The notes under the pieces are model-generated. The model was given only the letters and a program-made list of their open reading frames with translations, was not told the DNA's origin and ran no database searches. This document shows positions 10,825-19,596 of a stretch of DNA of 64,000 nucleotides, one piece after another. Numbering within the stretch: position 1 is the stretch's first letter; each line of letters starts with the position of its first letter. Origin of the DNA: Halovivax limisalsi (lineage in GTDB: Archaea > Halobacteriota > Halobacteria > Halobacteriales > Natrialbaceae); NCBI RefSeq assembly GCF_023093535.1, contig NZ_CP095757.1:3162001-3226000 (forward strand), written 5' to 3'. The position numbers were made by a program, and so were the translations under genes.

Positions 10825-11538
10825 TCACTCGGATGGGATCCGATCCGGCACGTCGTAGTCGGGAACCGGCTCGTCACAGACCGAAAAGAGGTGTTCGATC
10901 GACTGGACGACGGCGGCACGGGCCGCGGCCGTCGGCCAGGCGTTTCGAACGTAGTACTCGGCGAGAAACTCCTCGATCTCCGCGCCCGTGGCCGCAGGAA
11001 TCGGTTTCGCGTAGTGATTGCCGACGAAGTCCGCGAATATCGCGGCGTTTTCGGCGTGGGGCTCGCCGTACGCCTCGCGAACGCGGTCGACGCGGGCCCG
11101 GTTAGCCGCGTCGAGCGCGTCCCAATCGTCCGGATCGCCGGGACCGGCGAGCGAGAGTTCGACCGCCCGATCGGTCTCGTCGATCCGGTCGATCCGGACG
11201 ACGCCGTCCTCGAGCCAGTCGGTCGGATAACAGACGAGCGTGTCGTCCTCGGCCCTGATGCGCGCGGTGTAGCCGTGTTCGGCGAGGATCGAGGCGCGAC
11301 GCGTCTCGTAGGCCTCGCGCTCGTTCTCGTCGACCGCGCGGCGGGCGAGTCGCGTCAGCCGTTCGACGGCTCGGAGGTCGTCGGCCGGGAGCGCTTCGTC
11401 CGCGAATCGGTCGAGCGAGGACGCGTCGGTCGCTCGGTCCGACGAGGATTCCGCCGTCTGTCGTTCGGGGGACGATCCGTCGGCGTCGGGACGATCGCCC
11501 TCGGGTCGATCGGCGTCGTCTCCTGCGGGGGCAGTCAT
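10825..11538 (-). CDS. Conserved haloarchaeal protein of the rnhA neighbourhood
   Basis: A 237-residue acidic protein with a disordered Asp/Ser-rich N-terminus (residues 1-45) and a mainly helical core (LTRLARRAVDENEREAYETRRASILAEHGYTARIR, then FADFVGNHYAKPIPAATGAEIEEFLAEYYVRNAWP). I recognise the type as the protein commonly annotated as rnhA operon protein in haloarchaea (DUF7108-like, from memory). No catalytic motif is visible. Here it is separated from rnhA by a small gene on the other strand. Function unknown. Confidence 0.7.
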   Translation of the reverse strand: MTAPAGDDADRPEGDRPDADGSSPERQTAESSSDRATDASSLDRFADEALPADDLRAVERLTRLARRAVDENEREAYETRRASILAEHGYTARIRAEDDTLVCYPTDWLEDGVVRIDRIDETDRAVELSLAGPGDPDDWDALDAANRARVDRVREAYGEPHAENAAIFADFVGNHYAKPIPAATGAEIEEFLAEYYVRNAWPTAAARAAVVQSIEHLFSVCDEPVPDYDVPDRIPSE

Positions 11539-11669
11539 TCGGTGTCGGCGGTTGGCCCGTCGGACACATGCGCCTGTCGGTCGCCGGCCGAGCCGGCGGT
11601 CGATCGCGCGTCGGCAGATCGTGCGTCCGTTGGGTAGATCTATAGGCCGTCGTCACGTCACCGTCCGGT

Positions 11670-11981
11670 ATGCTCGAAGGCACGGAGCTCGAGCGCGACG
11701 TGGTACAGTTCGCCGTGCGCGAAGCCGTTTCGCTCGCCATGGAAACCCCGCTCGGCGACCCCATTCGGGAGGCGGTCGAGGCGACCGGCGGCGCGACGGG
11801 TGCGCGCCTGGCGGAACCGACCGGTGAGAGCGAATCGGTGACCGAGGCGGTCGAACCCGAACCCGGCGACGACGCGGACGGGTCCGGCGGGCGATCGGTC
11901 GGCCGGACGGTCGTCGGGATGGCAGTCGCCGGCGTCGCGATCTACCTCGCGCTCCGGTGGTTCGGCGCGGGCGAGGAGTAA
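11670..11981 (+). CDS. Small protein with one C-terminal membrane segment
   Basis: 103 residues: a helical N-terminus (LERDVVQFAVREAVSLAMETPLGDPIREAVEAT), an acidic linker, and one hydrophobic segment VVGMAVAGVAIYLALRWF at residues about 81-98 followed by a short tail. The layout suggests a tail-anchored membrane protein with its N-terminus in the cytoplasm. It lies divergent from the 10825-11538 gene. No function can be assigned. Confidence 0.65.
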   Translation: MLEGTELERDVVQFAVREAVSLAMETPLGDPIREAVEATGGATGARLAEPTGESESVTEAVEPEPGDDADGSGGRSVGRTVVGMAVAGVAIYLALRWFGAGEE

Positions 11982-12060
11982 GGCCAGACGACGGGCGAGT
12001 CCAGAGCGAAAAGTCGACGTGCGACCCAGGACGGCGGGCCCGGCCGACCCCGACGCAGCT

Positions 12061-12654
12061 TCAGTCCCCGTCGAGCGCCTCGTTGGCGAGTTCGTCCGCC
12101 CGGTCGTTGACCTCGCGCGGGACGTGTTCGATGGTCCACTCGTCGAACGCCGAGAGGTGTTCGCGGACGGTCACTCGCTTCTCGCGGAGTTCGGGATCGT
12201 TGGTGTCGTACTCGCCGCGGACCTGCTTGACGACGAGTTCCGAGTCGCCCCGACAGTGGAGTTCGTCGAACCCGAACTCGCGGGCGGCCGCGAGGGCGTC
12301 GACGAGCGCCTCGTACTCGGCCTGGTTGTTCGTCGCGCGGCCGATGCGCTCGCTGCCCTCCGCGACGATTCCGTCGCCGCTGACGAGGACCCAGCCGATC
12401 GCGGCGGGGCCCGGATTGCCGCGCGCGGCACCGTCCCAGTAGAGGTGCGCCCGGCCGCCGCCGTCGCGGAGGACGGCCGTGATGTCCGTCGGACGGGCCC
12501 CCTGGACGACCACCTTCCCGTCGTAGGCGATCGCGGTGGCGTCGCCGTGGCTCGCCCGCCAGCGTTCGTGGTCGGTGTTTCCGGACTCGACGGACACGCC
12601 CGCCTCGGCCAGTCGCTCACGGGCCGCGTCGACGTCGCACTCGATAACCGGCAT
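12061..12654 (-). CDS. rnhA: Ribonuclease HI
   Basis: Degrades the RNA strand of RNA-DNA hybrids. The catalytic core is visible as LYWDGAARGNPGPAAIGWVL (first Asp), NNQAEYEALVDALAAA (Glu), LHCRGDSELVVKQVRGEYD (second Asp) and REVNDRADELANEAL (last Asp). Residues 1-65 are an extra N-terminal region common in haloarchaeal RNase HI. Start at 12654 (MPVIECDVDAAR) is preferred because a TTTTATTTG box lies about 27 bases upstream on the minus strand. Divergent from a TFB gene. Confidence 0.92.
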   Translation of the reverse strand: MPVIECDVDAARERLAEAGVSVESGNTDHERWRASHGDATAIAYDGKVVVQGARPTDITAVLRDGGGRAHLYWDGAARGNPGPAAIGWVLVSGDGIVAEGSERIGRATNNQAEYEALVDALAAAREFGFDELHCRGDSELVVKQVRGEYDTNDPELREKRVTVREHLSAFDEWTIEHVPREVNDRADELANEALDGD

Positions 12655-12673
12655 CGACCGACCGAAGACGGAT

Positions 12674-12687
12674 ATCAAATAAAACCT
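12674..12687 (-). promoter_or_regulatory. Predicted TATA box of rnhA
   Basis: AGGTTTTATTTGAT on the minus strand, centred about 27 bases upstream of the ATG at 12654. It supports the shorter start and a leaderless transcript. Confidence 0.5.
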
Positions 12688-12699
12688 TTCTGGTTTCTA

Positions 12700-12721
12700 T
12701 CTGAATTTCAGAACTGTTCTG
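12700..12721. promoter_or_regulatory. Two overlapping palindromes between rnhA and tfb
   Basis: TCTGAATTTCAGA (12700-12712) is a 13-base palindrome about a central T, and CAGAACTGTTCTG (12709-12721) is a second one that shares its last four bases. They sit in the A/T-rich gap between the two divergent genes and upstream of both TATA boxes, where an operator or activator site would be expected. Confidence 0.4.
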
Positions 12722-12778
12722 GCGTAAAATACCCGAGGGGGCCAAAATCGGCCTACAACCGGTGCCCATCCGCGGAAG

Positions 12779-12790
12779 GTTTATATATAT
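12779..12790 (+). promoter_or_regulatory. TATA box of the TFB gene
   Basis: GTTTATATATAT is an excellent archaeal TATA element about 31 bases upstream of the ATG at 12815, predicting a transcript start only a few bases before the start codon. Confidence 0.65.
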
Positions 12791-12814
12791 GGAAGATACT
12801 ACTATAAAAGTGCG

Positions 12815-13777
12815 ATGACACGGTCCACCCGCCAGCGGGAGCGCACGCGCGAGACAGAGGAGGAAGCGGAGTCCGAGGGAGTCCGCGCCTGTCCGGAGTG
12901 CGAGTCCGACAACCTGGTGAAAGATTCTGATCGAGGGGAACTCATCTGTGAAGACTGCGGACTCGTCGTCGAGGAGGAAAAGATCGACCCCGGCCCGGAG
13001 TGGCGCGCGTTCAATCACCAAGAACGCCAGGAGAAGTCCCGCGTCGGCGCGCCGACGACCCAGACGATGCACGACAAGGGGCTGACGACCACCATCGACT
13101 GGAAGGACAAGGACGCCTACGGGCGTTCGATATCCTCGAAGAAACGCAGCCAGATGCACCGGCTGCGCAAGTGGCAGGAGCGCATTCGGACCAAGGACGC
13201 CGGCGAACGCAACCTGCAGTTCGCCCTCTCCGAGATCGACCGAATGGCCTCGGCGCTCGGCGTTCCGCGCTCGGTGCGCGAGGTCGCGTCGGTCATCTAC
13301 CGTCGCGCGCTCAAGGAAGACCTCATCCGCGGGCGATCCATCGAGGGCGTCTCGACGTCCGCGCTCTACGCCGCCTGTCGGAAGGAAGGAATCCCGCGCA
13401 GTCTCGAGGAGATTTCCGAGGTCTCCCGGGTCGAGCGCAAGGAGATCGGGCGCACCTATCGATACATCTCGCAGGAACTCGGCCTCGAGATGCGCCCCGT
13501 CGACCCCAAGAAGTACGTCCCCCGCTTTTGCTCCGAACTCGAACTCTCCGAAGAGGTCCAGACCAAGGCCAACGAGATCATCGAGAAGACAGCCGAGGAG
13601 GGGCTGCTCTCGGGCAAGTCCCCCACGGGCTACGCCGCCGCGGCCATCTACGCCGCCTCGCTGCTCTGTAACGAGAAGAAGACCCAGCGCGAAGTCGCCG
13701 ACGTCGCCCAGGTGACCGAGGTGACGATCCGGAACCGGTACCAGGAACAGATCGAAGCGATGGGCATCCACGGCTAG
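12815..13777 (+). CDS. tfb: Transcription initiation factor IIB (TFB)
   Basis: General transcription factor that binds TBP-TATA and recruits RNA polymerase. Residues about 25-55 form the zinc ribbon ([21 protein letters not shown]); the B-reader/B-linker follows ([41 protein letters not shown]); two cyclin folds fill residues about 110-320, each with the [10 protein letters not shown] / [10 protein letters not shown] type helix. 320 residues is normal. Haloarchaea carry several TFBs, and a second copy is at the right edge of this window. An N-terminal Arg/Glu-rich tail of about 20 residues precedes the ribbon. Confidence 0.95.
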   Translation: MTRSTRQRERTRETEEEAESEGVRACPECESDNLVKDSDRGELICEDCGLVVEEEKIDPGPEWRAFNHQERQEKSRVGAPTTQTMHDKGLTTTIDWKDKDAYGRSISSKKRSQMHRLRKWQERIRTKDAGERNLQFALSEIDRMASALGVPRSVREVASVIYRRALKEDLIRGRSIEGVSTSALYAACRKEGIPRSLEEISEVSRVERKEIGRTYRYISQELGLEMRPVDPKKYVPRFCSELELSEEVQTKANEIIEKTAEEGLLSGKSPTGYAAAAIYAASLLCNEKKTQREVADVAQVTEVTIRNRYQEQIEAMGIHG

Positions 13778-13982
13778 GTCGCCCACTCGCCGCGAAACGA
13801 CCGCCCCGCACTCCCCGGCCGACGTCCGGTCGGCCGAACTCCTCCGCCGCGTTCGACGACCCGACACCACCCGGTCTCCCGCTGGTTCGGGGACGTCCGT
13901 CGGCGGCACCGTCGGGTTCGGGTCGGACCGGGCCCCGCGCCGACGGACAACATTAACACCGCGCGCCGCTTACCGACGGTAG

Positions 13983-15287
13983 ATGCGCCTCGACGACTAC
14001 ATCGAGGACTTAGAGCCCGACGAGGAAGCCGAGCGGCGGCGCCTCGCCAAGGAGAAGTCCTACGCGATCACGGACCACCTCGAGACGGTCGAGCGCCGGT
14101 TCGACGACGCCCTCAGCGGCGACTCGCTCGTCGGGTCGAGCGCGCCCTCGATCTTCGTCGGGCGATCGACGTACCCCGACGTACCCGTCGGCCTGCTCTC
14201 GCCGGTCGGCGACGAGGGAAACGCCGCCGACTACGTCACCGACGGCGAGTGGTACCGAAAGGAGTACGGCATCGACGACGTCCTCCAGCGACGGACGGGG
14301 CTGCTCAACTCGAGCAAGCGGGCGAACGTCGACGCCCCGAGCGTCGCCTCGCGGCTGTCACCGTCGGTCCACGACGTCTGGGAGGGGTTCGTTGGCGTCC
14401 AGCGCGAGGTCGCCATCGCCGACCGGCCGGTCGACCTCGAGATCGGCCTGGACGGCAAACCCGACCTGAATCTCGACGTCGGCGCCGACGTGGCCACGCC
14501 GCGCGGGCCGCGCGCCACCGCGCGCGACGCCGAGCTCCGCGAGAATCCCCACGTCCCCCGACAGGTCGAGAAGACCCTCGAGGACGACGACTGGCAGGCC
14601 CAGGGCGCGATGACCTACCTCTACCGTCGCGGCTTCGACGTCTACGAGATCAACTCCATCCTCTCGGCGGGTGCGCTGGGGCAGGCCGAGAACCGGCGGC
14701 TCGTGCCGACGCGGTGGTCGATCACCGCCGTCGACGACGCGGTGGGCGAGTACCTCCGCGGGCGGATCAGGAACGAGCGGAGCGTCGACGAGGTTCAGGT
14801 CTGGCTGAACGAGTACGTCGGCAACCGCTACTGGGTGATCCTCGCGCCGGGCACCTGGGAGTTCGAACTCGTCGAGATGAAAGCGCCCGGCAGCGTCTGG
14901 AACCCCTCGCCGGGCGGGAACATCTGGATGGGCAGCGCGAGCGAGGGCTACGAAGGCCGGTCGAGCTACGTCAAGGAGACCGCCGGCGCGTACTACGCCT
15001 CGAGACTCGGCGTCCTCGAACACCTCGAGTCGATCGGGCGCCAGGCGAAGTGTCTGGTGCTGCGCGAGGTCTCGGACGAGTACTACGCGCCGGTCGGCGT
15101 CTGGCAGGTGCGCGAGAGCGTCCGCAACGCCTTCGAGGGCGAGTACGGCACCGCCGAGACGTTCCACGAGGCGATCGCGACGGTGAGCGAGCGCCTGCCG
15201 GTCTCGCTCGAGCGCCTCCGGCGCAAGTCGGAACTCGCCGCCGGACTGCAGTCGAACCTGGCCGCGTTCGCGACCCGGACCGACTGA
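13983..15287 (+). CDS. nreA: DNA repair protein NreA
   Basis: Archaeal repair factor reported to act with UvrABC and PCNA against DNA crosslink damage. The 434-residue protein has the conserved core (SIFVGRSTYPDVPVGLLSPV, GLLNSSKRANVDAPSVASRLS, YLYRRGFDVYEINSILSAGALGQAENRRLVPTRWSITAVDD, GNIWMGSASEGYEGRSSYV). The last residues contain QSNLAAF, which fits the short PCNA-interaction pattern QxxLxxF described at the C-terminus of haloarchaeal NreA. There is no N-terminal zinc finger here. It stands alone downstream of the TFB gene. Confidence 0.9.
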   Translation: MRLDDYIEDLEPDEEAERRRLAKEKSYAITDHLETVERRFDDALSGDSLVGSSAPSIFVGRSTYPDVPVGLLSPVGDEGNAADYVTDGEWYRKEYGIDDVLQRRTGLLNSSKRANVDAPSVASRLSPSVHDVWEGFVGVQREVAIADRPVDLEIGLDGKPDLNLDVGADVATPRGPRATARDAELRENPHVPRQVEKTLEDDDWQAQGAMTYLYRRGFDVYEINSILSAGALGQAENRRLVPTRWSITAVDDAVGEYLRGRIRNERSVDEVQVWLNEYVGNRYWVILAPGTWEFELVEMKAPGSVWNPSPGGNIWMGSASEGYEGRSSYVKETAGAYYASRLGVLEHLESIGRQAKCLVLREVSDEYYAPVGVWQVRESVRNAFEGEYGTAETFHEAIATVSERLPVSLERLRRKSELAAGLQSNLAAFATRTD

Positions 15288-15359
15288 TCGTCCTTGTCGA
15301 CCTCCTGTCGACGAGTCGACGCTCCTGTCCGGCACCTCGACGGCCCTGGCGAACGGACT

Positions 15360-15605
15360 ATGGTCCCGCCGGTGCTCGGACGACACGTGCTCGAAGTGCT
15401 CGCCCTCGTGACGCTCCTGATCGTCGTGCCGATCGTCGTCCTCGCCGTCATCGGCGGCGTCGTCGCCTGGCTGGAGGAAAACGCCGAACGGGATCTCGAG
15501 GACCTCGAAACGGCACCCGGGGACGGGGAGGGCACGGTGCGGGAATCGTCGGACGGAACAACGGGCGACCCAGAATCGAACGGTTCGGGCGACGAGGCGG
15601 CCTGA
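15360..15605 (+). CDS. Small single-pass membrane protein
   Basis: 81 residues with one membrane helix near the N-terminus (VLEVLALVTLLIVVPIVVLAVIGGVVAWL, residues about 8-36) and an acidic Gly/Ser/Glu-rich cytoplasmic tail. ATG at 15360 is chosen over an earlier in-frame ATG because the upstream residues (CRRVDAPVRHLDGPG) look out-of-frame. Function unknown. Confidence 0.6.
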   Translation: MVPPVLGRHVLEVLALVTLLIVVPIVVLAVIGGVVAWLEENAERDLEDLETAPGDGEGTVRESSDGTTGDPESNGSGDEAA

Positions 15606-15675
15606 GGGGGCGTCTTCTCGAACGACGGACCCTTCGAACCGTCGCGAGCGACGGTAGGCTGACCCGCTCGGGACC

Positions 15676-16755
15676 TCAGTCCTGCGCGATCGATTCGGGG
15701 GTCGACGGAGCCTCCGGTTCGGGGTCGTCCGTCACCCGCCAGTTCTCGCTAAAGACGACCATACTGGCCTTGAGCACCGCCAGGATGACCGGCCCGAGGA
15801 AGATGCCGAGGAAGCCGAGCAGGTAGATGCCGCCGAGGACGCCGACGAGGACGACGCCGGGGTGCAACCCGGAGCCGCGATCGACGACGATGGCCCGGAG
15901 GTAGTTGTCCACCACCGAGAGAACGGCCACCCCGTAGGCGAGGAGGACGAGCGCCGAGCCGGTCTCCCCGGTGAACCAGAGGTAGCCGACGGCCGGCGTC
16001 CAGACCACCCAGACGCCCATGACGGGGATGACGCCCATGACGATCATCACGACCGTCCAGAACGTCACGTTCGAGACGCCGACCAGGTAGAGGCCGATGC
16101 CGCCGAGGGTCCCCTGCACGACCGCGATGAGCAGGTGGCTGTTGATCACCGCCCAGGCCACGGTCGAGATCTCGTCTTCCAGTTCCCGCTGGACGTCGTC
16201 GTGCAACGGGACGACCTGTCGCATCCAGGCGATCAGCGTCCGGCCGTCGAGGAGGAAATAGTAGAGCAAGAACGCCAGCGTCATGAGCCCGACCGTGGTG
16301 TGCAGCGTCGTGTTGATCACGTTGACGAGTTCGGAGAGGACGAACTCGGACGTCGAGAGCCCGACGTCCTCGATCGTCGTCAGGATCGTCGACTCGAGGT
16401 CGTCGACGTACACCGCGGGGATACCGACCTCATCGACCAGGAACGTCCGACTCGACTCGATCATCACCTCGAGGTCGCCGGTTCCGAGCCGGTCGACGAA
16501 CTCGGCGGCCCACGAGACGAGCAGGAACGAGAACACGACCAGCGGCACGACGGCGACGGCGAACGCCGCCACGGTGAGCAGCGCCGCTGAGACCCGGCCG
16601 CCGACCCGCGGAGCGAGCCGTCGGTGGAACGGGTGAAGCACGAACGCGAGCAGCGCCGCTCCGAGGACGTACTGGAGGAACGGCGCGACCATGAGGTAGC
16701 CGATCACCGCGAGCGCCACCACCAGTCCCGCGAAGAACTTCGTCCGAACGTCCAT
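15676..16755 (-). CDS. AI-2E family transporter (PerM-like permease)
   Basis: 359-residue integral membrane protein with about eight predicted segments: a paired N-terminal set (FFAGLVVALAVIGYLMVAPFLQYVLGAALLAFVLHPF), ALLTVAAFAVAVVPLVVFSFLLVSW, TVGLMTLAFLLYYFLL, and the C-terminal cluster with VSNVTFWTVVMIVMGVIPVMGVWVVWTPA and DNYLRAIVVDRGSGLHPGVVLVGVLGGIYLLGFLGIFLGPVILAVL. This last region with NYLRP-like and GxxGxxxGP patterns is diagnostic of the family. Substrate unknown; members have been linked to autoinducer export or Na+/H+ exchange. Confidence 0.88.
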   Translation of the reverse strand: MDVRTKFFAGLVVALAVIGYLMVAPFLQYVLGAALLAFVLHPFHRRLAPRVGGRVSAALLTVAAFAVAVVPLVVFSFLLVSWAAEFVDRLGTGDLEVMIESSRTFLVDEVGIPAVYVDDLESTILTTIEDVGLSTSEFVLSELVNVINTTLHTTVGLMTLAFLLYYFLLDGRTLIAWMRQVVPLHDDVQRELEDEISTVAWAVINSHLLIAVVQGTLGGIGLYLVGVSNVTFWTVVMIVMGVIPVMGVWVVWTPAVGYLWFTGETGSALVLLAYGVAVLSVVDNYLRAIVVDRGSGLHPGVVLVGVLGGIYLLGFLGIFLGPVILAVLKASMVVFSENWRVTDDPEPEAPSTPESIAQD

Positions 16756-16861
16756 GGATCACCCTGACTGTAAGTTCACATAAGCTTTCACCTTCGAGGA
16801 GAGAGGTCCGCGGCCGCTCGCGGCGTCCGAACCGAGGCTACAGAACTCGCAGAGGACGGCG

Positions 16862-17320
16862 TTACTCCCCGGCGTCAACGGTGTCGAGTCGCTCGAACAG
16901 TTCGTCGACGAGGGCGCCGGTTCGATCGACGATGTCGCGCCAGGCCTCGTCGTCCGGCGCGATACCGAGGCGGTGGGCGATCTTCATGATCGAGAGGTGA
17001 TAGACGCGCTGGCGGCCGGGCTCGACTTCCCAGACGACCACGTTACAGGGAAAGAGCCCGCCGATCCGCAACGTCTGATCCAGCGCCTCGTCCGCAACGG
17101 CGGGGTTACAGGCGCCCAGCACGTAGTACGGATCGCGGTCCGCGTCGACCTTCTCGTTGAGCAGGTCCGACGGCGAGAACTCGACCGGAATCCCGAATCC
17201 GACGTCCGTACAGACCGAGCGGACGTGTTCGATCGCCGCCTCGTGATCCATCGCGAGCGTCGCCTGTTTCTCACCGTACTCGTCCGGGTCGATCGTCTCC
17301 GGGTCGAACGGCAGGTCCAT
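16862..17320 (-). CDS. DUF302 domain protein
   Basis: 152-residue cytoplasmic protein of the DUF302 family: HEAAIEHVRSVCTDVGFGIPVEFSPSDLLNEKVDADRDPYYVLGACNPAVADEAL is the typical core, with the ACNP motif, followed by IGGLFPCNVVVWEVEPGRQRVYHLSIMK. Start at 17320 (MDLPFDP) is chosen over an open extension to 17395. Family members often lie near metal or sulfur genes; nothing here shows its role. Confidence 0.82.
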   Translation of the reverse strand: MDLPFDPETIDPDEYGEKQATLAMDHEAAIEHVRSVCTDVGFGIPVEFSPSDLLNEKVDADRDPYYVLGACNPAVADEALDQTLRIGGLFPCNVVVWEVEPGRQRVYHLSIMKIAHRLGIAPDDEAWRDIVDRTGALVDELFERLDTVDAGE

Positions 17321-17410
17321 AGTACCAGGTTCTCGTCCGCGATGAAAAACCTCCCCCTCGATCGTCGCGCACTCGCTCTCCCTGCCGACCACCACGCGGT
17401 CCGCACCGCT

Positions 17411-18109
17411 TTAGAGCGGAACCGGCAGCCACTCCAACACCGAGAGCGCGGGTCGGGGGTCGAACAGCGGGTCGTGGAGTACCAGCCAGTCGAGCAGGAC
17501 GAGGCCCGCGCCGTGGGCGATCACGGATGGGAGGACGGAGTTCGACGCGTAGTCGACCCCGCCGAAGAGCGCGTCGGTCGGGCCGGAGAGGACGAACTCG
17601 ATCGGCGGCTTCCCCCAGTGGTGGAACATGTACAGCACGGGGCTGATGAAGATCGCCCCGATGCCGATCTCCGAGACGCCGACGCAGAGGAGGCCGCGAT
17701 AGTAGGTCTCCGCGGCGAGCGCGAGCGTGAACAGCTTCAACGCGTGCGGGATGAATTCCCCGGGCGCGGTGCCCGTCGACCAGATGGGATAGAACTCGCG
17801 GATGGTCGGCAGCGTCGAGCCGACCACGTAGAACGGCAGGACGAACAAGCCGAGCAGGACGGCGTTGCGAACCGCGGGGCGAGTCACGCGCCAGCCGACG
17901 CGCTTGCCGTGAGTGAGCCCCAGCGCGAGCGGGCCGCCGATCAGTAAGGTGACGTCGACGACGAGCCGGCGATCGATATCGGCGGGGACGATCGCCATCC
18001 AGCACACCGTGATGAGGCCGCCGGCGAGGAGCGACTGCTGGACCCAGCTCAACCTCGACAGCCGGCCGCGGATCGAGCGGCGTTCCGTGCTGGCGCCGTC
18101 GACGCCCAC
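17411..18109 (-). CDS. CPBP-like intramembrane protease family protein
   Basis: 232-residue membrane protein with about six or seven segments. The region AETYYRGLL with later FHHWG and IAHGAGL resembles the Glu/Arg and His motifs of CPBP (Abi/CAAX) proteases, but only one Glu precedes the Arg, where most members have EExxxR. It could therefore be an active divergent member or a degenerate one. Two bases separate its start from the upstream stop of the DUF5789-like gene, so they form an operon. Confidence 0.6.
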   Translation of the reverse strand: MGVDGASTERRSIRGRLSRLSWVQQSLLAGGLITVCWMAIVPADIDRRLVVDVTLLIGGPLALGLTHGKRVGWRVTRPAVRNAVLLGLFVLPFYVVGSTLPTIREFYPIWSTGTAPGEFIPHALKLFTLALAAETYYRGLLCVGVSEIGIGAIFISPVLYMFHHWGKPPIEFVLSGPTDALFGGVDYASNSVLPSVIAHGAGLVLLDWLVLHDPLFDPRPALSVLEWLPVPL

Positions 18110-18111
18110 GA

Positions 18112-18393
18112 TTACTCCGCCGTCCGAACGGGGCCGTCACCCATCGCGTCGCGGATCTCGCGTTCGAACGCCTGGCGCGACTCGAAGTACGTCTCGTCGA
18201 CCGTCGCGAGGAGGTCCTCCAGGGCCACCGGACCATCCGGCGTCCTGACGACGGTCTCGCCCTCGCGCTCGTCGACCCGGCTCGCCTGGATCGGCCAGTG
18301 GAGTCGACTCGCAACGCGGGCCAAGGGCGCGCCCTCGACCGGAACGGGCTCGCCCAGTTCAACCCCGGCGTCCTCGTCCTCGTCGTCGCTCAT
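18112..18393 (-). CDS. Small DUF5789-like haloarchaeal protein
   Basis: 93 residues, acidic N-terminus, then a compact domain RVASRLHWPIQASRVDEREGETVVRTPDGPVALEDLLATVDETYFESRQAFEREIRDAMGD. The order, a short helix, then a strand pair around a DGP turn, then a helix with YES-like residues, resembles the haloarchaeal DUF5789/DUF2795-like family. Function unknown. First gene of a two-gene unit with the CPBP-like gene. Confidence 0.65.
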   Translation of the reverse strand: MSDDEDEDAGVELGEPVPVEGAPLARVASRLHWPIQASRVDEREGETVVRTPDGPVALEDLLATVDETYFESRQAFEREIRDAMGDGPVRTAE

Positions 18394-18639
18394 ACCGATG
18401 CGTACTGCGGGATGTCGATTCAAGGTTTCGCTTCGGCACACGGCCAGCAAACACCCGTGGCGACGACCCACCGACGAACGCCGACCGGCAGGCACTCGAA
18501 ACCGACGGGCGTCGGACGATCCGGGCCCTGACGACGGGATCAGGGCGTCACCTGTCGCGATTCTGACGGGGCGCTCGGGGATCCGCGTCTGCCGCGCGTC
18601 TGACGTACTGTTTTGGGGCGGGCGTGCGAACGAGACGGT

Positions 18640-19575
18640 ATGACCAGCCTCTCGGAGGTATACGCGCGAAACGAACGGGAGGTGACGAGCCCCGAACGGC
18701 TCTACGGCGGCACGGCGCTGTTGCTCACCGGGGCGGCGCTGGCCGTCCTGGCGGTCCTCGTCGTGACGACCGACCTATTCACGTTCGCCGTCAGCGGGAC
18801 GTACGTCGAACGCGAAGCCGCCGGCATCCTGGGCGGGCTCGCCGTCCCGGCGGTCCTCGTCGGCGTCTTCACCGTGCTCCCGGCCAGTCGCCGCGCCCAG
18901 GCCGCGGCAGCGATCAGCGCCAGCCTGTGCGTCCTCGGGGTGGCGCTGTTCAACCACGCGTACCCGGACCACTGGGACGGCCACGGTCAGGACCTCACGT
19001 TCTACGTCGCCGTCGTCTACCTTCTGGGCCTCATCAGCGCCATCGTCTGTCTCTTCGTCGTCGTGGTCAACTTCAAGACGCGAAACGACCCCGGCGGCGC
19101 CCTCGAGATGAACGTCACCCGCCGCGGCGAGACGAAGGTCGTCGAAGTCGAGCGCGACCGCGGCCTGGGCGGCGTCGGCCTGATGGGCGGGACGCCGGAC
19201 GGCGAGGTCGAAACCCAGACCAATCGGCCCGACGAGGACGGTTCGTCGCGGAGCGCCGGCGAGGCCGCGTCCTCGGTCGCGAGCGCCGCCCGATCGGCGG
19301 TGTCGGCCGGTGCGGACCAGGGAGGATCGATAGTCGGCGGGGCGGGTCCACGCCCCACCAGCGACGGCGGGACGGACGCCCGGGAGATCACGAGCCCGCG
19401 AGCGGAGGCGTCGACCGACCGGACGACGCCGGCGGAGCCGGCGGATCACTACTGCGGCAACTGCCAGCACTTCGAGTACCGGCGCGATTCGTCGGGCATG
19501 GTTCCCTTCTGCGGCCACGACGGCGAGCGCATGGAGGACATGGACGCCTGCGACGCGTGGGAACCCAACCGGTAA
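18640..19575 (+). CDS. Four-helix membrane protein with C-terminal zinc-binding cluster
   Basis: 311 residues. Four membrane helices in residues 22-150 (LLLTGAALAVLAVLVVTTDLF; GILGGLAVPAVLVGVFTVLPA; AAAISASLCVLGVALF; VAVVYLLGLISAIVCLFVVVVNF) are followed by a long Ser/Ala/Gly-rich linker and a C-terminal cluster CGNCQHF...PFCGHDGERMEDMDACDAW with four cysteines and a histidine that probably bind zinc. Conserved type in haloarchaea, function unknown. ATG at 18640 begins a natural N-terminus. Confidence 0.7.
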   Translation: MTSLSEVYARNEREVTSPERLYGGTALLLTGAALAVLAVLVVTTDLFTFAVSGTYVEREAAGILGGLAVPAVLVGVFTVLPASRRAQAAAAISASLCVLGVALFNHAYPDHWDGHGQDLTFYVAVVYLLGLISAIVCLFVVVVNFKTRNDPGGALEMNVTRRGETKVVEVERDRGLGGVGLMGGTPDGEVETQTNRPDEDGSSRSAGEAASSVASAARSAVSAGADQGGSIVGGAGPRPTSDGGTDAREITSPRAEASTDRTTPAEPADHYCGNCQHFEYRRDSSGMVPFCGHDGERMEDMDACDAWEPNR

Positions 19576-19596
19576 GTGGACCGCGAATCGGACTGG

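Noticed and set aside
17411-18109. Full activity of the CPBP-like protein
   Set aside because: Only one Glu precedes the Arg motif, so I did not call it an active protease.
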